Shown here piece after piece: positions 22,034-32,479 of a DNA stretch of 64,000 nucleotides. Both the position numbers and the translations under genes were made by a program. The notes under the pieces were generated by a model. It saw nothing but the letters and a program-made list of their open reading frames with translations, did no database searches and was not told the DNA's origin. The stretch is from the NCBI GenBank assembly GCA_008933995.1, contig WARS01002804.1:1-64000 (forward strand). Direction: 5' to 3'. Source of the stretch: Datnioides undecimradiatus. Lineage: Eukaryota > Chordata > Actinopteri > Lobotiformes > Datnioididae. Positions within the stretch are counted from its first letter, which is position 1. The number at the start of each line of letters is the position of its first letter.

Positions 22034-22136
22034 TACCTGCTACTTTAATTCACTTTACTTTATACTTGTACTCCACAGAGTAATCACTGTTTACTCGATT
22101 ACATTTATCTGATAGCTTTAGTTACTTTACTGGTTT
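22034..22136 (+). mobile_element. Fragment of teleost 'ACTTTATACTTGTACTCCAC' repeat
   Basis: ACTTTACTTTATACTTGTAC, a CTCCAC block, and ATCTGATAGCTTTAGTTACT (22108-22127) match the inner part of the same family as at 11.79 kb. Neither terminus is present. Confidence 0.65.
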
Positions 22137-22158
22137 AGATGCTAGATACAGATAAAAT

Positions 22159-22161
22159 GCC

Positions 22162-22194
<33 letters not shown>

Positions 22195-22493
22195 ATTTAT
22201 CTATCTACCTGCCTGTCTGTCTGTCTGTTTCTCTGTCTGTCTGTTTCTCTATCTATCTATCTATCTGTCTGTCTGTCTAACTATCTGTCTCTCTGCCTGC
22301 CTGCCTGTCTGTCCATCTGTCTGTCTCTCTGTTTGTCTGTCTATCTATTTGTCCGTCTGTCTTTTTCTCTATCTATCTATCTATCTGTCTGTCTGTCTGT
22401 CGGTCTGTCCGTCTGTCTTTCTGCCTGCCTGCCTGTCTCTCTGTCTGCCTGTCTGTCTGTCTGTCTCTCTGTCTGCCTGTCTGCCTGTCTGTG
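22159..22493. repeat. (CTGT)n-type tetranucleotide array
   Basis: About 335 bp of CTGT units mixed with CTAT, CTGC, CTCT and TTTCT variants. It is by far the longest simple array in the window. The 124-codon plus-strand frame over it reads as cycling Cys-Leu-Ser-Val and is an artefact. Confidence 0.97.
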
Positions 22494-22665
22494 CACAGTT
22501 AGGAATACATTAGTGAATAACTGAAACTCAAGCTAATGAAAACAATCTCTGCCATGTATTAAAATGAAAAGTAGGTGTACCAATCATTCAATTAGTGCGT
22601 TTATCAAATTTAATCAAATTAAGATCCAAACATATTTACTGAAGCTGGTGTTTCTCAAAAACAAA

Positions 22666-22686
22666 CAACAACAACAACAACAACAC
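22666..22686. repeat. (CAA)n triplet repeat
   Basis: About six to seven CAA units. Confidence 0.85.
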
Positions 22687-22699
22687 ACCCGTTCCCCAC

Positions 22700-23200
22700 C
22701 CTGCATGGCTCCTCTGCCTTTGCTTATGTATTTATTGTAATTTTAATGTATTGCATGGACCGTTTCCATTAGCCTAATTGGCGAGTCCATTATATTAGCG
22801 AGGAAATAACATAAATAGCTAACAGCGCTGCTTTCAGAGTAACGGTTAATCACGGAGCGAGCGTTCAGGCTATCCGGAATAAAATCATGACTCATTCATT
22901 AGAAATTAAAAAAGCGTGCAATCAAACACACAGAAACATCTTTTTCCCCGAATCAAGCTCAGCCCACGCTGGTTTTGATATTTGTGCATGCAGCAGTCAC
23001 ATGTGGCTGTAAAACAAAGGCGGTCCCCCCTCCTGGAACAGCTTATACTCTCTTTTTTCCAGGGTTCAAGTCCCAGCAGGGTTCTCTGTGTGCTTCTTCT
23101 CATTTATATCCCTCCATAATCCTTCCCTCAGCTGCTGAGGCCAATAAATAGGGCTGTCAGGGAGGAAGAATAGGCAGGGGAGTGAAAGTGTTCGCTCTCA
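22700..23200. promoter_or_regulatory. Candidate conserved noncoding region
   Basis: Two repeat-free islands (about 22720-22920 and 23090-23190) contain homeodomain-type words (CCTAATTGG, TTAGAAATTAA) and CCAATAAATAGGGC. No exon or open frame is supported. The call rests on texture alone. Confidence 0.2.
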
Positions 23201-23356
23201 GTGAGGGGAAAAAAAAAAAACAACACACACTGTCCGTGGTAGTTAAGCCAACGCTGGACTGCTGCTTCAAGTTTTTGGTTGGCAGCATGAGCAGGATGAG
23301 CAGGATGAGGGGGTAGATAGAGAGACGGTAGCTGATGGTTTCACTCTAACTGCATC

Positions 23357-23382
23357 CACACACACACACACACACACACACA
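23357..23382. repeat. (CA)n microsatellite
   Basis: Thirteen CA units. Confidence 0.95.
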
Positions 23383-23389
23383 AATACAC

Positions 23390-26300
23390 AGTGTTTACAG
23401 CTACACAATCGGCCGTGGACGGTAAACATCAGCAAAGAGCGAGCATCAGCCCGGTGTGCATTCACAAAGCCCCCGCAAAAAAATAAATAAATAAAAAACC
23501 CTAACTCAGTGAAATATGAATTATGAATTAATATGAATTATGGCCTTGCAGGACCGCGGCGTCTGCTCATTAATCAGTGTGTTTTGCAGTGGAGAGGGAG
23601 GAACGAGCCCCCGCTCCCGCCACGTTGATTCAGAGAGCGGGTAGGCGCACGCACCGATGTGCAAACGCAAACAAACGAGCGAATTAGACGTGGAATCAAT
23701 TAAGGACTTTCAATCAATGCGGTCGGGTACCTGCTCCCACCCAGGGGTTTCTCTTTTCAACAACGTTTTCAGCAACGTTAGCAGTGTAAATCAAGACATG
23801 GATGTAGGACCCCAGGTTCACCGGTTATATTCAATCAAAAGGTGGCATCACATTGGCGTAGACACGTGCTTGCTGTTCCTAAACGCAGCATGACCTGGTA
23901 GCAAGTGTGCAGGAGCTAGGAGTTAGGTCTGCAAACCTGCCCGTGTGGATCTGTGCACCTGTGGAAAACCGCCACTTTATTAACACGTTAGTTGTTTTGA
24001 CCGACATCCGCGGGGTTGTGCACAGTCGTTTAGGGTGTCTGAGGGAGCTGAGCTGACAGCAACATCACAATCGCTGCTCCACACCTGTCCGACTCTTTGG
24101 ATTTGGCGACCGCGAACTCTCCTACAAAATGAAATTTGAACTAAAAGGTTTTGACACCGCGGAGGAGGTCAAGAGGACCTGCAGACGGTGCTCATCAAGG
24201 GGACTTTCACAGCATGCTCCAAGTGTGCGCTAAGAGCGGTGTACCGCTGCGTGATGGACCCACTTTTTTGAGCAGAAGGAGGCGGAAAGCAAACTGTATT
24301 TATCAACTTCATTAGCAAACAAGATGCGTCAGAAGCCGGTGTATCACCCCGGCTTCTGCACCTTCACTGTCCACCTTTCTGCACCAAGGTTCGCACAGCT
24401 TCCTGCATCGTTACGGATACTTACGAGGATACCGGGACGACTTTTACCTCATCTTGACACTCTTGTCTTGTTTGGCATCCTTGAAAAATCTAGTTTGATA
24501 CCGTTATTACTGAGCTGGTGTAATTACATGCTGCGTATGAAATGTGCATGTTCCTGCATGAAGTTGCCTAACAAGCAGATGATCCAAAACCTCTAGAGCT
24601 GCAGTATTCCTGCAGCTGGAGAACCATATATTAATCAAGCCATGTCTGCAGGAGTCGTCCAGTTTAGACAATAAGTGCAGAGATCCTTTAGAAAACTGTT
24701 TTTGCCTCTAAATGTGGTCATTGGGTGTTTGTACATGCACTTAAGCTTTGATCCAAACGCCTAATAAATGGTGTAATCGTTAAAATCATAATAGAAGCAA
24801 TCACAGTACAATGAGAGCAGACGGATAAGAGCGTTTGGAACCAGACAAACTTTGTTCAAAGCGTGCACACCGGTCATGGAGGCACCCAGTCGTCTTTTTA
24901 TCTTAAGATCAGACTCAGTGATCTCAGTATCTTTGGATAATGGTGGATTTCTTTGCGGAGCCTCTTAAGTCTGCCGGTGCTTCCAGTGTGCATAAAGTCT
25001 CATGTGTATTGACTGTCAGAGAGAGCAATCGCAGCTGATCAACACGTTTATTTTGAGCCCGCGACACAGGCAGAGGTTGCAAGCGCCACTCGGTGGAAAA
25101 TAATAAAGTTGTGATCCGATTCGCTAAATTTAAAACAATGATCTGAGATGTCCTTAACGAGACACAGTAAGATGCGCTTAATTCTGGGTGTGAGCGTATG
25201 ATATTCATGACTCGCGTCTCAACGAGTTTTGAGAATGGGTTGTTGGTGAGACAGGAAATCCAAAAAATCCAAAAAGTCACTCCGGATAAATTCAGACTGA
25301 ACCACCAACACCATGAAACGGCAAAGATCTGCAAACTCCTGCTATGAATGAATGACACTTGTGAAGAACAGCTAACTAGTTTCACAAAAAGCATTTGCAG
25401 CTTTAAACACCGGCCCTGTTTCATGAGTCATGAGTCCTTTGTGCCCTGACATGCACTCCCAGATTTCCCTTTAGCTCCTCTCCTCAGGAGATTCCCTGCT
25501 GCTGTCTTAAGTGCTCTTCCATTACTGCGATAACTCAGGTGAACTTCCTAAAATAGACCCTTCGAGCGCAGAGAGAGAGAGAGTCAACAATGATGTAAAC
25601 TCCAAGAGCCCATTTTGCCCGGGATCCTTTGTGATCGTTCGCCGGTAGCTGCTCGCGATGCGCTGTGGCAGGACGACGGGCGGTGCATAAAGAATATTTA
25701 GAGCACTACGAGAACAAGCGAACGCTCTCCTGCAAGTTGCATGACGTGCGGCGTTACGATCACGTACTGTGGGAGGAAGAGGAAGGAGGCTGAGACGGGT
25801 CACTGGAGTCGCTGACGAGATGAACCCGAGGTTGGCGTTGAATTAGTCAGCTCTGGTTTGTTTTATTAAAAGCGGAGACAGAGGGCGGTGCAGTGGGAGT
25901 AAGTTCCGATGCAGAAGACAGTGGGAGCTGAAGCCGGCGTAGCTCTGGTGCACTGATCAGGGATCGAGTTCATCTGCGTATCCCATGAGAGAGAAGATGT
26001 TAATGCCAGACTGGAGATTGGAAAGTGACCTTTTCATGTGTCGGTAACAGGTGTGCATATAGATGTGAGGACTCAGAGTGAAGCAGATTGCGACCTGCTG
26101 CAGAACTAGAAGGGAACAGTTGGCTCTCGAATGACAAGCAGCGTAAGGTTGTGGTCAAATAAAAGTCCCGTCCTCGTGTTACGTCCTTTTCCTCCGCAGT
26201 TTCCTCCACGACCTTGATGAAAAAACGCTGAAAGGTCCAGAAAAGATGTGGAGTCGGGTTCAAAAGGACGTACGCAAACTGTTTTTTAGAGATAAACGAG

Positions 26301-27090
26301 GTTTAGACTCAGCCAGTTTGAGTATCTTCTGACAGTAGCATGCTAGCTAGCTTTAGCTTTAAGGGCAACAACTGCTTGTCCTCTCATTCACCTCTTTTTA
26401 CACTTGTTTCCACGTAATGCTAGTCTTGTATTAGTCCCGATCAGAGTGTAGATACTTAATAATGCTAAATATCAAACAGGTTTGACATATTGGGAGTCTG
26501 TGATCAGTTCGTGACGTTAGCCGATAATCGGGGTCAAACATTAGCGTCAAATCTCGGGCCTGGACCAGATTTCTCCTCCTCCACAAAAACTAGAGCTATG
26601 TAATTTTGCAGCAGCTGATGTTATTGATGTGGATCAATGGCCCGTGGCTTTAAAAAACAAATCCAATGACAATATCGCCTAATTTGCTTTGATAAACAAC
26701 AGTCCAGAGTGTCCAATGCTAAAGGAGACACAGGAGGAAGCAGCAAAGAGGCTTCACCTCCTGTGCTTATAAGCAAAAAAGGGCCTGCTCAGCTGCAGCT
26801 CTGGTGTCTGGCAAACTAACAACAGGAGGAATGATGCAAGCGATGCTAACACACTCCCGAAGTAGCCACTGGATGAGAGAAACACACTTTGTCATCTGGA
26901 AACCTAAAAAAGTATGAAACCAAGCTGCCGGAGATTAGCGCAGCGTGCATAAAGCGCTAAAGATAACAAGACGCCTATAACAGTCACAGCTCCTAACAGC
27001 TTGGCAACAACAATTAAAGTCATCAAAATTAATTAGTCTGGAGTGTTTCTGATTTTATTAAGCCCTCGACAGTGTTTATGTTTCCTCTAA
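23390..27090. other. Unique DNA without supported gene
   Basis: The longest frame is a 166-codon minus-strand frame (24924-25424), with no domain and no splice context. A protein-like but broken stretch near 24128-24310 (FDTAEEVKR in one frame, then a frame change) could be an old transposase remnant but cannot be assigned. The words AACAATTAAAG and TTAATTA (27029-27035) near 27010-27035 look regulatory. Confidence 0.35.
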
Positions 27091-27099
27091 TGCTGTTCT

Positions 27100-27760
27100 A
27101 TCTGCGTTTAATGGCGTCGCCCGCTTGAATTTATATGTATCCGCGGTGCTGTTTCAGCCACGTCCACACAAAACGCGTGTTGTTGCTCAACTTCGCTCGT
27201 TAACCCGATGGAGCCCGTCCGAGTCGCCCCGTTTTGAGTGCAGCATCTCGTCCCGCGAACAGGATTCAGAGCAGGTGCAGCAGGCGCTCGCTCTGCGTGG
27301 GGACGGATGGAGGGAGCGAGAGACGAGGGAGGAGAGAGGTGAGAGGTGGACGGAGAGCGTCAGAGGTGGATGAAGGGAAGGCAGGAGGAGGCGCAGGGGG
27401 TGGAGGAGTGTCTGTGGGCTGACAGCGCGGCCTGTGCTGCTGCTGCTGCTGCTGCTGCTGTAATAGGCTCACATCACAGCTCTGCCATCTTCACCGTGTC
27501 TCCTCCTATCTATCCGGACCGTCTCTGTGCCTGTCACTTCTCATCAGAGTGGGAGAGCGAGCGGCAGGAAGAGAGGCGGCGAGGGTGGAGAGAGAGCGAG
27601 AGCGAGAGACCGGCTCTGTTTTGTTCAAGAAAAATAACAGAAAAGTCAGGTGGATGGCGGGGTCAGCGTGCTAACAAGGGGCTGCATTTACACGGGTCAA
27701 AGTGGGCGATGCACTGACTCTGTATGGGTAGTCAGACAGCGTTTACAGTTTGTGAAGCTG
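27100..27760 (+). promoter_or_regulatory. Promoter / 5' UTR-like GC- and GA-rich block
   Basis: A CpG-containing block with a purine-rich stretch (27300-27400), a (GCT)n tract (27435-27460), then GA-rich sequence to about 27615. The mix resembles untranslated first exons of vertebrate genes. AG/GTGAGA at 27337-27344 could serve as a 5' splice site. No TATA box or convincing start codon with a conserved product was found, so identity and strand are uncertain. Confidence 0.25.
27435..27460. repeat. (CTG)n triplet repeat
   Basis: Eight GCT/CTG units on the plus strand. Confidence 0.95.
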
Positions 27761-27769
27761 TAACTAAAC

Positions 27770-29017
27770 AATAAAAAGGGAAAAAACAGACGGACCGTGA
27801 CCCAAATTCACTGTTAACCTGCAGTTTATCGTGAAAAATGCGACTCTGTTTGACGTTAACGCAGCAGGTTTGCAAGAATCGATGTTACAGGCAGTGGGTT
27901 TGCACGCAGTGACACAACGTTAATCCAGACTGTTCATCATTTCTGTTGGTTTGCAAGCTGTACTTCTGCAAATTGACTAAAGTAGTAAGTGGTATTAATT
28001 GTGGGTAGCACGCTGTGAAGCCCTACAACAACACGATTCAGTGTTTAAAGGGCAGCATGGAGCATTAGCTTTTCTCTTTCATAAAGCTGCAGCTGTCACC
28101 TGAAACGTCCCAAAACATGTTTTGTCCTGCCGTGAACCTTCGGTCGGAGCTGGGCTTTGATGCGCACAGCTCTTGTCTTTTCCCCGCCGTCGCTGTCAGC
28201 ATCGGTTTCCTTTACCCATGAAGTGTTAGCCGCTTTTACCTCATCGTGTGTTTCTCATGACAACAGTGACAGACTTAAGATATGAGCTTAAATTAGTTGT
28301 TTTTATAAAGGTCATGCGGTTTCCTCGGCAGAGCCCGGACAAACAGCCCGCGGCGTTTTATCATTTGGGCTCTGATGATTTGCTGGACTGGTTTGTCATG
28401 TGTGTTTTTCTCTGCGCTGAAAGAAAAGGAGCAGCGCCAAGGGAGGAAGCGGGAGGAAAATCGATGCAGAGCCCCGGTAGGGAGCCGTAAAGGAAACAGA
28501 GCTCGCAGACGGATGCCGGGTGTGAACGAACTGGCAGCGGCGGAGAGTGAGCGGCGAGCTTGACAGCTTAAACAGACCGCCCCGATATGAGACGGCAATT
28601 ACACGAGGTCAGCTGACACGCCGGCTAATCCGGCGCTGCTCAAACTGTCTGCCTGAAGCAGCCTTAACAAGCATCACTTCATCCAGACTCTGCAGTGACA
28701 TAACTCTACTTAAAAAGTCAGTTTTTCTTATATTAACACAGGAACTTAAAAGAAAAGGCAACAATCCTGAGTAATTTGACCCGAACGGTGACTCATCGAC
28801 TTTGGAAACGTCATAAATTTATTAAAATTTTATAAAAACTTGTCTCTTTAACAGTGTATTTTTTTAGAAATATAAATGTTATCCAACTGAAAATCAAATA
28901 CAGCAATAATAGAATATAATAATCTAGTAAATGTTAAAAGTTTAAGATTTATTCTATGATGTTTGTAGTTTTAATTTGGTGATAAAATGACAAAAATGTG
29001 ACTTACATCCTTTTTGG
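27770..29017. other. Unique DNA without supported gene
   Basis: No gene or mobile element was recognised. The last 200 bp are A/T rich. Frames at 28.25-28.6 kb overlap on both strands and lack domains. Confidence 0.4.
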
Positions 29018-29474
29018 CCACTGCAGGCACCCGTACTTTAGCAGCACCTGTAGCAATTAAGTAAAAGTACCTGTACGACAGTGTAGAAATACTCTGTTAC
29101 AACTAAAAATAATGCATTTAAAGCATCAAAATGTACTCAAACTACCACAATTACAAGTCGTTATACTGCAGAATGGCATGTGTCAGAATAACATTTAATA
29201 CTGGAGCATCATCACCGATGCAGTAATGTGTTTATCGCTTTAATACTGAGGCTGATACGGGTGATTTTAATGGTTTAGATCAATAGTTTTATCTTTATTT
29301 ATATAATTACGGCATATTTTACTTGTTAATTAGGCCGTTTCTTGTATTATCAAACTAAATTCGCATTTTAACTCATAAATAATGTTATTAAATACATGTA
29401 GTGTGGCATGAAACTAGAATATTACTGGAGTACTTGAGTAAATGTACTTAGTTACTGCAAAAGAGCATCACTGA
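29018..29474 (-). mobile_element. Near-complete teleost MITE-like repeat
   Basis: On the minus strand the element starts with CAGTGATG (29467-29474) and continues into AGTAACTAAGTACATTTACT (29437-29456) and CAAGTACTCCAG. It ends around AAGTAAAAGTACC-type sequence, read on the plus strand at 29060-29072, next to CCACTGCAGG (29018-29027). Both ends of the family are therefore present about 457 bp apart. The CAGTG-type ends suggest a hAT-like non-autonomous element. No transposase frame lies inside. The other copies in the window are partial. Confidence 0.7.
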
Positions 29475-29534
29475 AAGCTAAAATGTTGATTTTAAACATT
29501 TTAATTTATTCGATTGCGGCCCTTCAGCATAAAT

Positions 29535-29810
29535 GAACAGCCAATCAGATGAGAGGAAACTCTTGAGGAGAGTTCGCGTGTGGTTGTGACGTCGTGACGC
29601 AGGTCGTGAGGGAAATGGTTCAGGCTGTGATTTATGTGGCGCTCTGTGTCGAGGACGTTTTTACGTCTTTACGTCGCGCGGCGCGTACCCGGGGCGGCTC
29701 CGCGCGCCCTGAGCGGCTCCTCGCGCCCTGAGCCCGCCGCGGGCTCTCACTCATTCAGACAGCGCGGCTGTAAAGACGCCGCTGACAGCCGCGGTTTCGG
29801 ATGAAATTGC
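29535..29810. promoter_or_regulatory. Promoter-like block: CCAAT box, CRE, GC-rich core
   Basis: CAGCCAATCAGA holds a consensus NF-Y CCAAT box (29541-29547). A CRE-like TGACGTCG lies at 29587-29594, with a second TGACGC at 29595-29600. A very CpG-rich core follows (about 29670-29760) with two 19-bp units, GCGGCTCCGCGCGCCCTGA and a copy with one change (29694-29712, 29713-29731). Order and spacing resemble a CpG-island promoter; direction and target are unknown. The block begins about 60 bp after the MITE-like repeat. Confidence 0.35.
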
Positions 29811-30046
29811 TCTTGGCACTAACAACTTCATCTGGATGTTTTGCCCTTCGGATACACTCCAAAACCGAAACGCCTCCGTTACTGTCACCGTCTGTCAGCG
29901 CCTCAACGCGTAGATTTACTCCGGTGACAGACAGTCAAACCCAACAAGGCCAGACCCCGAACCCCCTCCCCGCCCCGGATGCAGCTCTGTTTCATTTTAG
30001 GATCTTATATACGTCTCAACTCATCAACTCACTGCTGCTGTTTTAG
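29801..30046 (+). CDS. Hypothetical small ORF with signal-like N-terminus
   Basis: An 81-codon frame starts right after the GC-rich promoter-like block. Its first residues, MKLLLALTTSSGCFA, look like a short signal peptide: basic residue, leucine core and small residues. The remainder is Ser/Thr/Pro rich and ends LLLF. No family is recognised, no second exon is seen, and the leader could be chance. I list it only because of its position; the probability that it is a real gene is low. Confidence 0.12.
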   Translation: MKLLLALTTSSGCFALRIHSKTETPPLLSPSVSASTRRFTPVTDSQTQQGQTPNPLPAPDAALFHFRILYTSQLINSLLLF

Positions 30047-30179
30047 AGATCTTGCACCAGGATACAGAAAATACGCAACACAACAACAACAAACACGTCA
30101 AAATGAGCGCAAACAACAGTAAAATGACAGTGAAGAAGAAGACAACAGGAAGTGCAGTGACATTTTGTTAGTTATTATC

Positions 30180-30690
30180 ATAAAACTCTTATTTTCTACA
30201 TCAATTCATCATTCATTATGAAGTTATGTCACATATCAGTCTCATTTTATATATATGTCTATCATCCCGCCTTTATTTTGCATTTAAGGTAATTCTTTTA
30301 TCTATAACGCCTTCATTTTACATACTAATATGGGTTTATTAAGTCAGTTTGTCCGTATTTGTCGCTCCTTTGCATGAGTTTGCTTGTTAAACTCATTTTA
30401 TGTCACTTCATTATTCTACATACAGTTATTTTGTATTTAAGTCCATTCATTTGTGACTTGGTGTGTTGCAACAACGTTGTTTGGAGGTTTTTTTTATTTC
30501 ATAAATCAGTTTTTTTATATATATATTTAAGTCCATTGTTTTACATACGTCATTATTTTGTAAATGAGTCTGTTATTTTATGGATCAGAGTGATATTTTG
30601 TCTCATCTGCGTTGATCAATCTATGATTTTATAGTTAAATCCTTTATTGTGACATCATATCATACATTTATTTTGCATATTAGGGCAGAT
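30180..30690. repeat. Degenerate A/T-rich tandem repeat
   Basis: Variants of a unit near CATTATTTTGTATTTAAGTC recur, for example TTATTTTGTATTTAAGTCCA (about 30426) and TTATTTTGTAAATGAGTCTG (about 30553), with diverged spacing of roughly 20-25 bp. The 91-codon frame at 30359-30634, rich in Leu, Ile and Phe, is a by-product. Confidence 0.55.
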
Positions 30691-32178
30691 TTTATATAAC
30701 ATATACTGTAAATGAAGCTTTGTCTCACTTTGAGCGCTTAATTTCAACATAATAATGAAACTCAAGTCTCGTTTCTATGGTTACCTGCACTGATTAATGA
30801 GTGTTTTCAATATTGTTTTCAAATTATTCATATTTTCTGATACAAAGTGAAACCAAGCGATACAGGAAGCCTCAGAATGGACATGGAGGACGTGACCCAG
30901 CGCAGCCTCGGCCCTTTGTCACTAATTCAACATGAAGGCTGGTTAATATTACGGCACGAGCGCTGGCCGTGTAAATAAAACAGTGGCTAAGTGCTCTTGG
31001 CTGCGTCCAGGGACTTTCTAGGTACTGTTGGGTCCGTCCCGCTGTCAGTTACATCTCCGCGACGTTAGGACGTGTTCCCCGCTACCCCTGCGCACGCCTG
31101 TCCGATCCCATCCCGACGTGAAGCTCGGGAGGACGAGGTGGGACAGCTGGCGTCTCCGCGAGGAAACCTCAGGCCGCACGTCGTCACAGGCTGTGATTTG
31201 AGCACCGTGCGATGCCTTTAATGGACAGATATGGAGCGATGTGTGCTACACGCTACATGTAATAGTAACTGTAAGCATTTCTTAGCAGTTAGCATTTAAA
31301 AAGGTCAACATACCTTTTTATGCTAACGCGACATGATACAACATGCATAACATTGATTCTGCGGCGAACCGCAGCTCTGGAGAGACAGATGTTTGCTTTG
31401 GCGCTGCAGGTTGGTTCGTCTCAATGAGCCTTTTGTGTGGCGTGAAACCTTCAGCGCCAGGTGTCGAAACCTCACACCTGCGCGCGAATTCGTCGGCCAA
31501 CCTGTTGCTTGTCGGTGCGATAATTAGCCGCCGCACCTGGCGCGAGCGCTCCTTAGCCTCCGATTTTAATTGAACACACCTGTTGTAATCACATTATTTT
31601 AGGACGGTGATGAGTCTGTTAGCTGGTTAACAGTTGGGCTGTTGTAAAGCTGCTCGCCGCAGCTTAAATAGTCTTTTAAGCAGCTGCAGTTCAGCCTCTG
31701 GGAGCTGACAGTCAGCAGAGTTAAGAGAAAAAGCCTGACTGCTGATGCGATGTCGGCGTGTTTGACTGGCACAGCGGCCATTTAAAATCCAAAACTGCTC
31801 AGTTTTAATAAAACTGCACCTCTGATTTTATTAAATCCACCTTATTTTAAACAATACCCCTCATATTTAAGCTGAAACCTCAACTTTCTGTGTCACAGGA
31901 AGTTGCCGTGGCCGGAGTAAAACACAAAGTTTTAACCACAGAGGGGCAGAAGAAAGTTTAGAAATATGCAAACACATATTTTATATCATTTCATCTTTCA
32001 TCAAGAACAAGATTTAAGTCACATTCCCATGTTTTAATACTGGATGGCAGCATTTCAGTCATTGTTTAGATGACAGACAGACATCTAATTATTCTATTAT
32101 GTTCTGTTCTGTTCTATTCTAATCTATAAAATAAAAAATAAAACTCAAGCTGAGTCAAACTGTATTGTAGTGTGACCT
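30691..32178. other. Unique DNA without supported gene
   Basis: No gene was recognised. The segment at about 30860-31010 is repeat-free and enhancer-like in texture, with GGTTAATATTACGG. It is followed by a more GC-rich stretch to 31200. Confidence 0.35.
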
Positions 32179-32212
32179 ATCTATTCTATTCTATTCTATT
32201 CTATTCTATTCT
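32179..32212. repeat. (ATTCT)n pentanucleotide repeat
   Basis: About six to seven ATTCT units. A related broken TTCTGTTCTGTTCTATTCTA stretch lies near 32102-32121. Confidence 0.92.
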
Positions 32213-32236
32213 GACCTGCTTGTAGGTTAATATGTG

Positions 32237-32251
32237 CCCCCCCCCCCCCCC
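32237..32251. repeat. Poly(C) run
   Basis: Fifteen consecutive C bases on the plus strand. Confidence 0.9.
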
Positions 32252-32254
32252 GTC

Positions 32255-32470
32255 AGCCTCCACTTATCCAATAAGATAAGAGCCTGCAGCCTCGCCTCAT
32301 TAGTTACCATGCAAACGAGATCACTATTGATATCTCTTAACGAACTGCCACCTCGTCGGTTCGATTTCCTGTTAACTCCAGACAACGAAAATCAACATCC
32401 AGCAATTAGTCTCAGCCCGGCCGATCGGCCTGCGGGGCCTCGGGTACGGTGTAGATGTTCATTACGCTAA
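32255..32470. promoter_or_regulatory. Candidate regulatory island with inverted GATA pair
   Basis: CTTATC (32263-32268) and GATAAG (32275-32280) form an inverted pair of GATA-factor sites separated by six bases. Repeat-free sequence follows, with GCAATTAGTC. The regulatory function is inferred. Confidence 0.25.
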
Positions 32471-32479
32471 ATGGGGACT

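Noticed and set aside
22155-22495. CRISPR-like regular repetition
   Set aside because: Simple tetranucleotide repeat in eukaryotic DNA, with no repeat-spacer structure.
22139-22513. 124-codon Cys/Leu/Ser-rich ORF resembling a membrane or cysteine-rich protein
   Set aside because: It is a direct translation of the CTGT array.
24924-25424. 166-codon minus-strand ORF
   Set aside because: No recognisable domain, no splice or promoter context, and plausible by chance in a window of this size.
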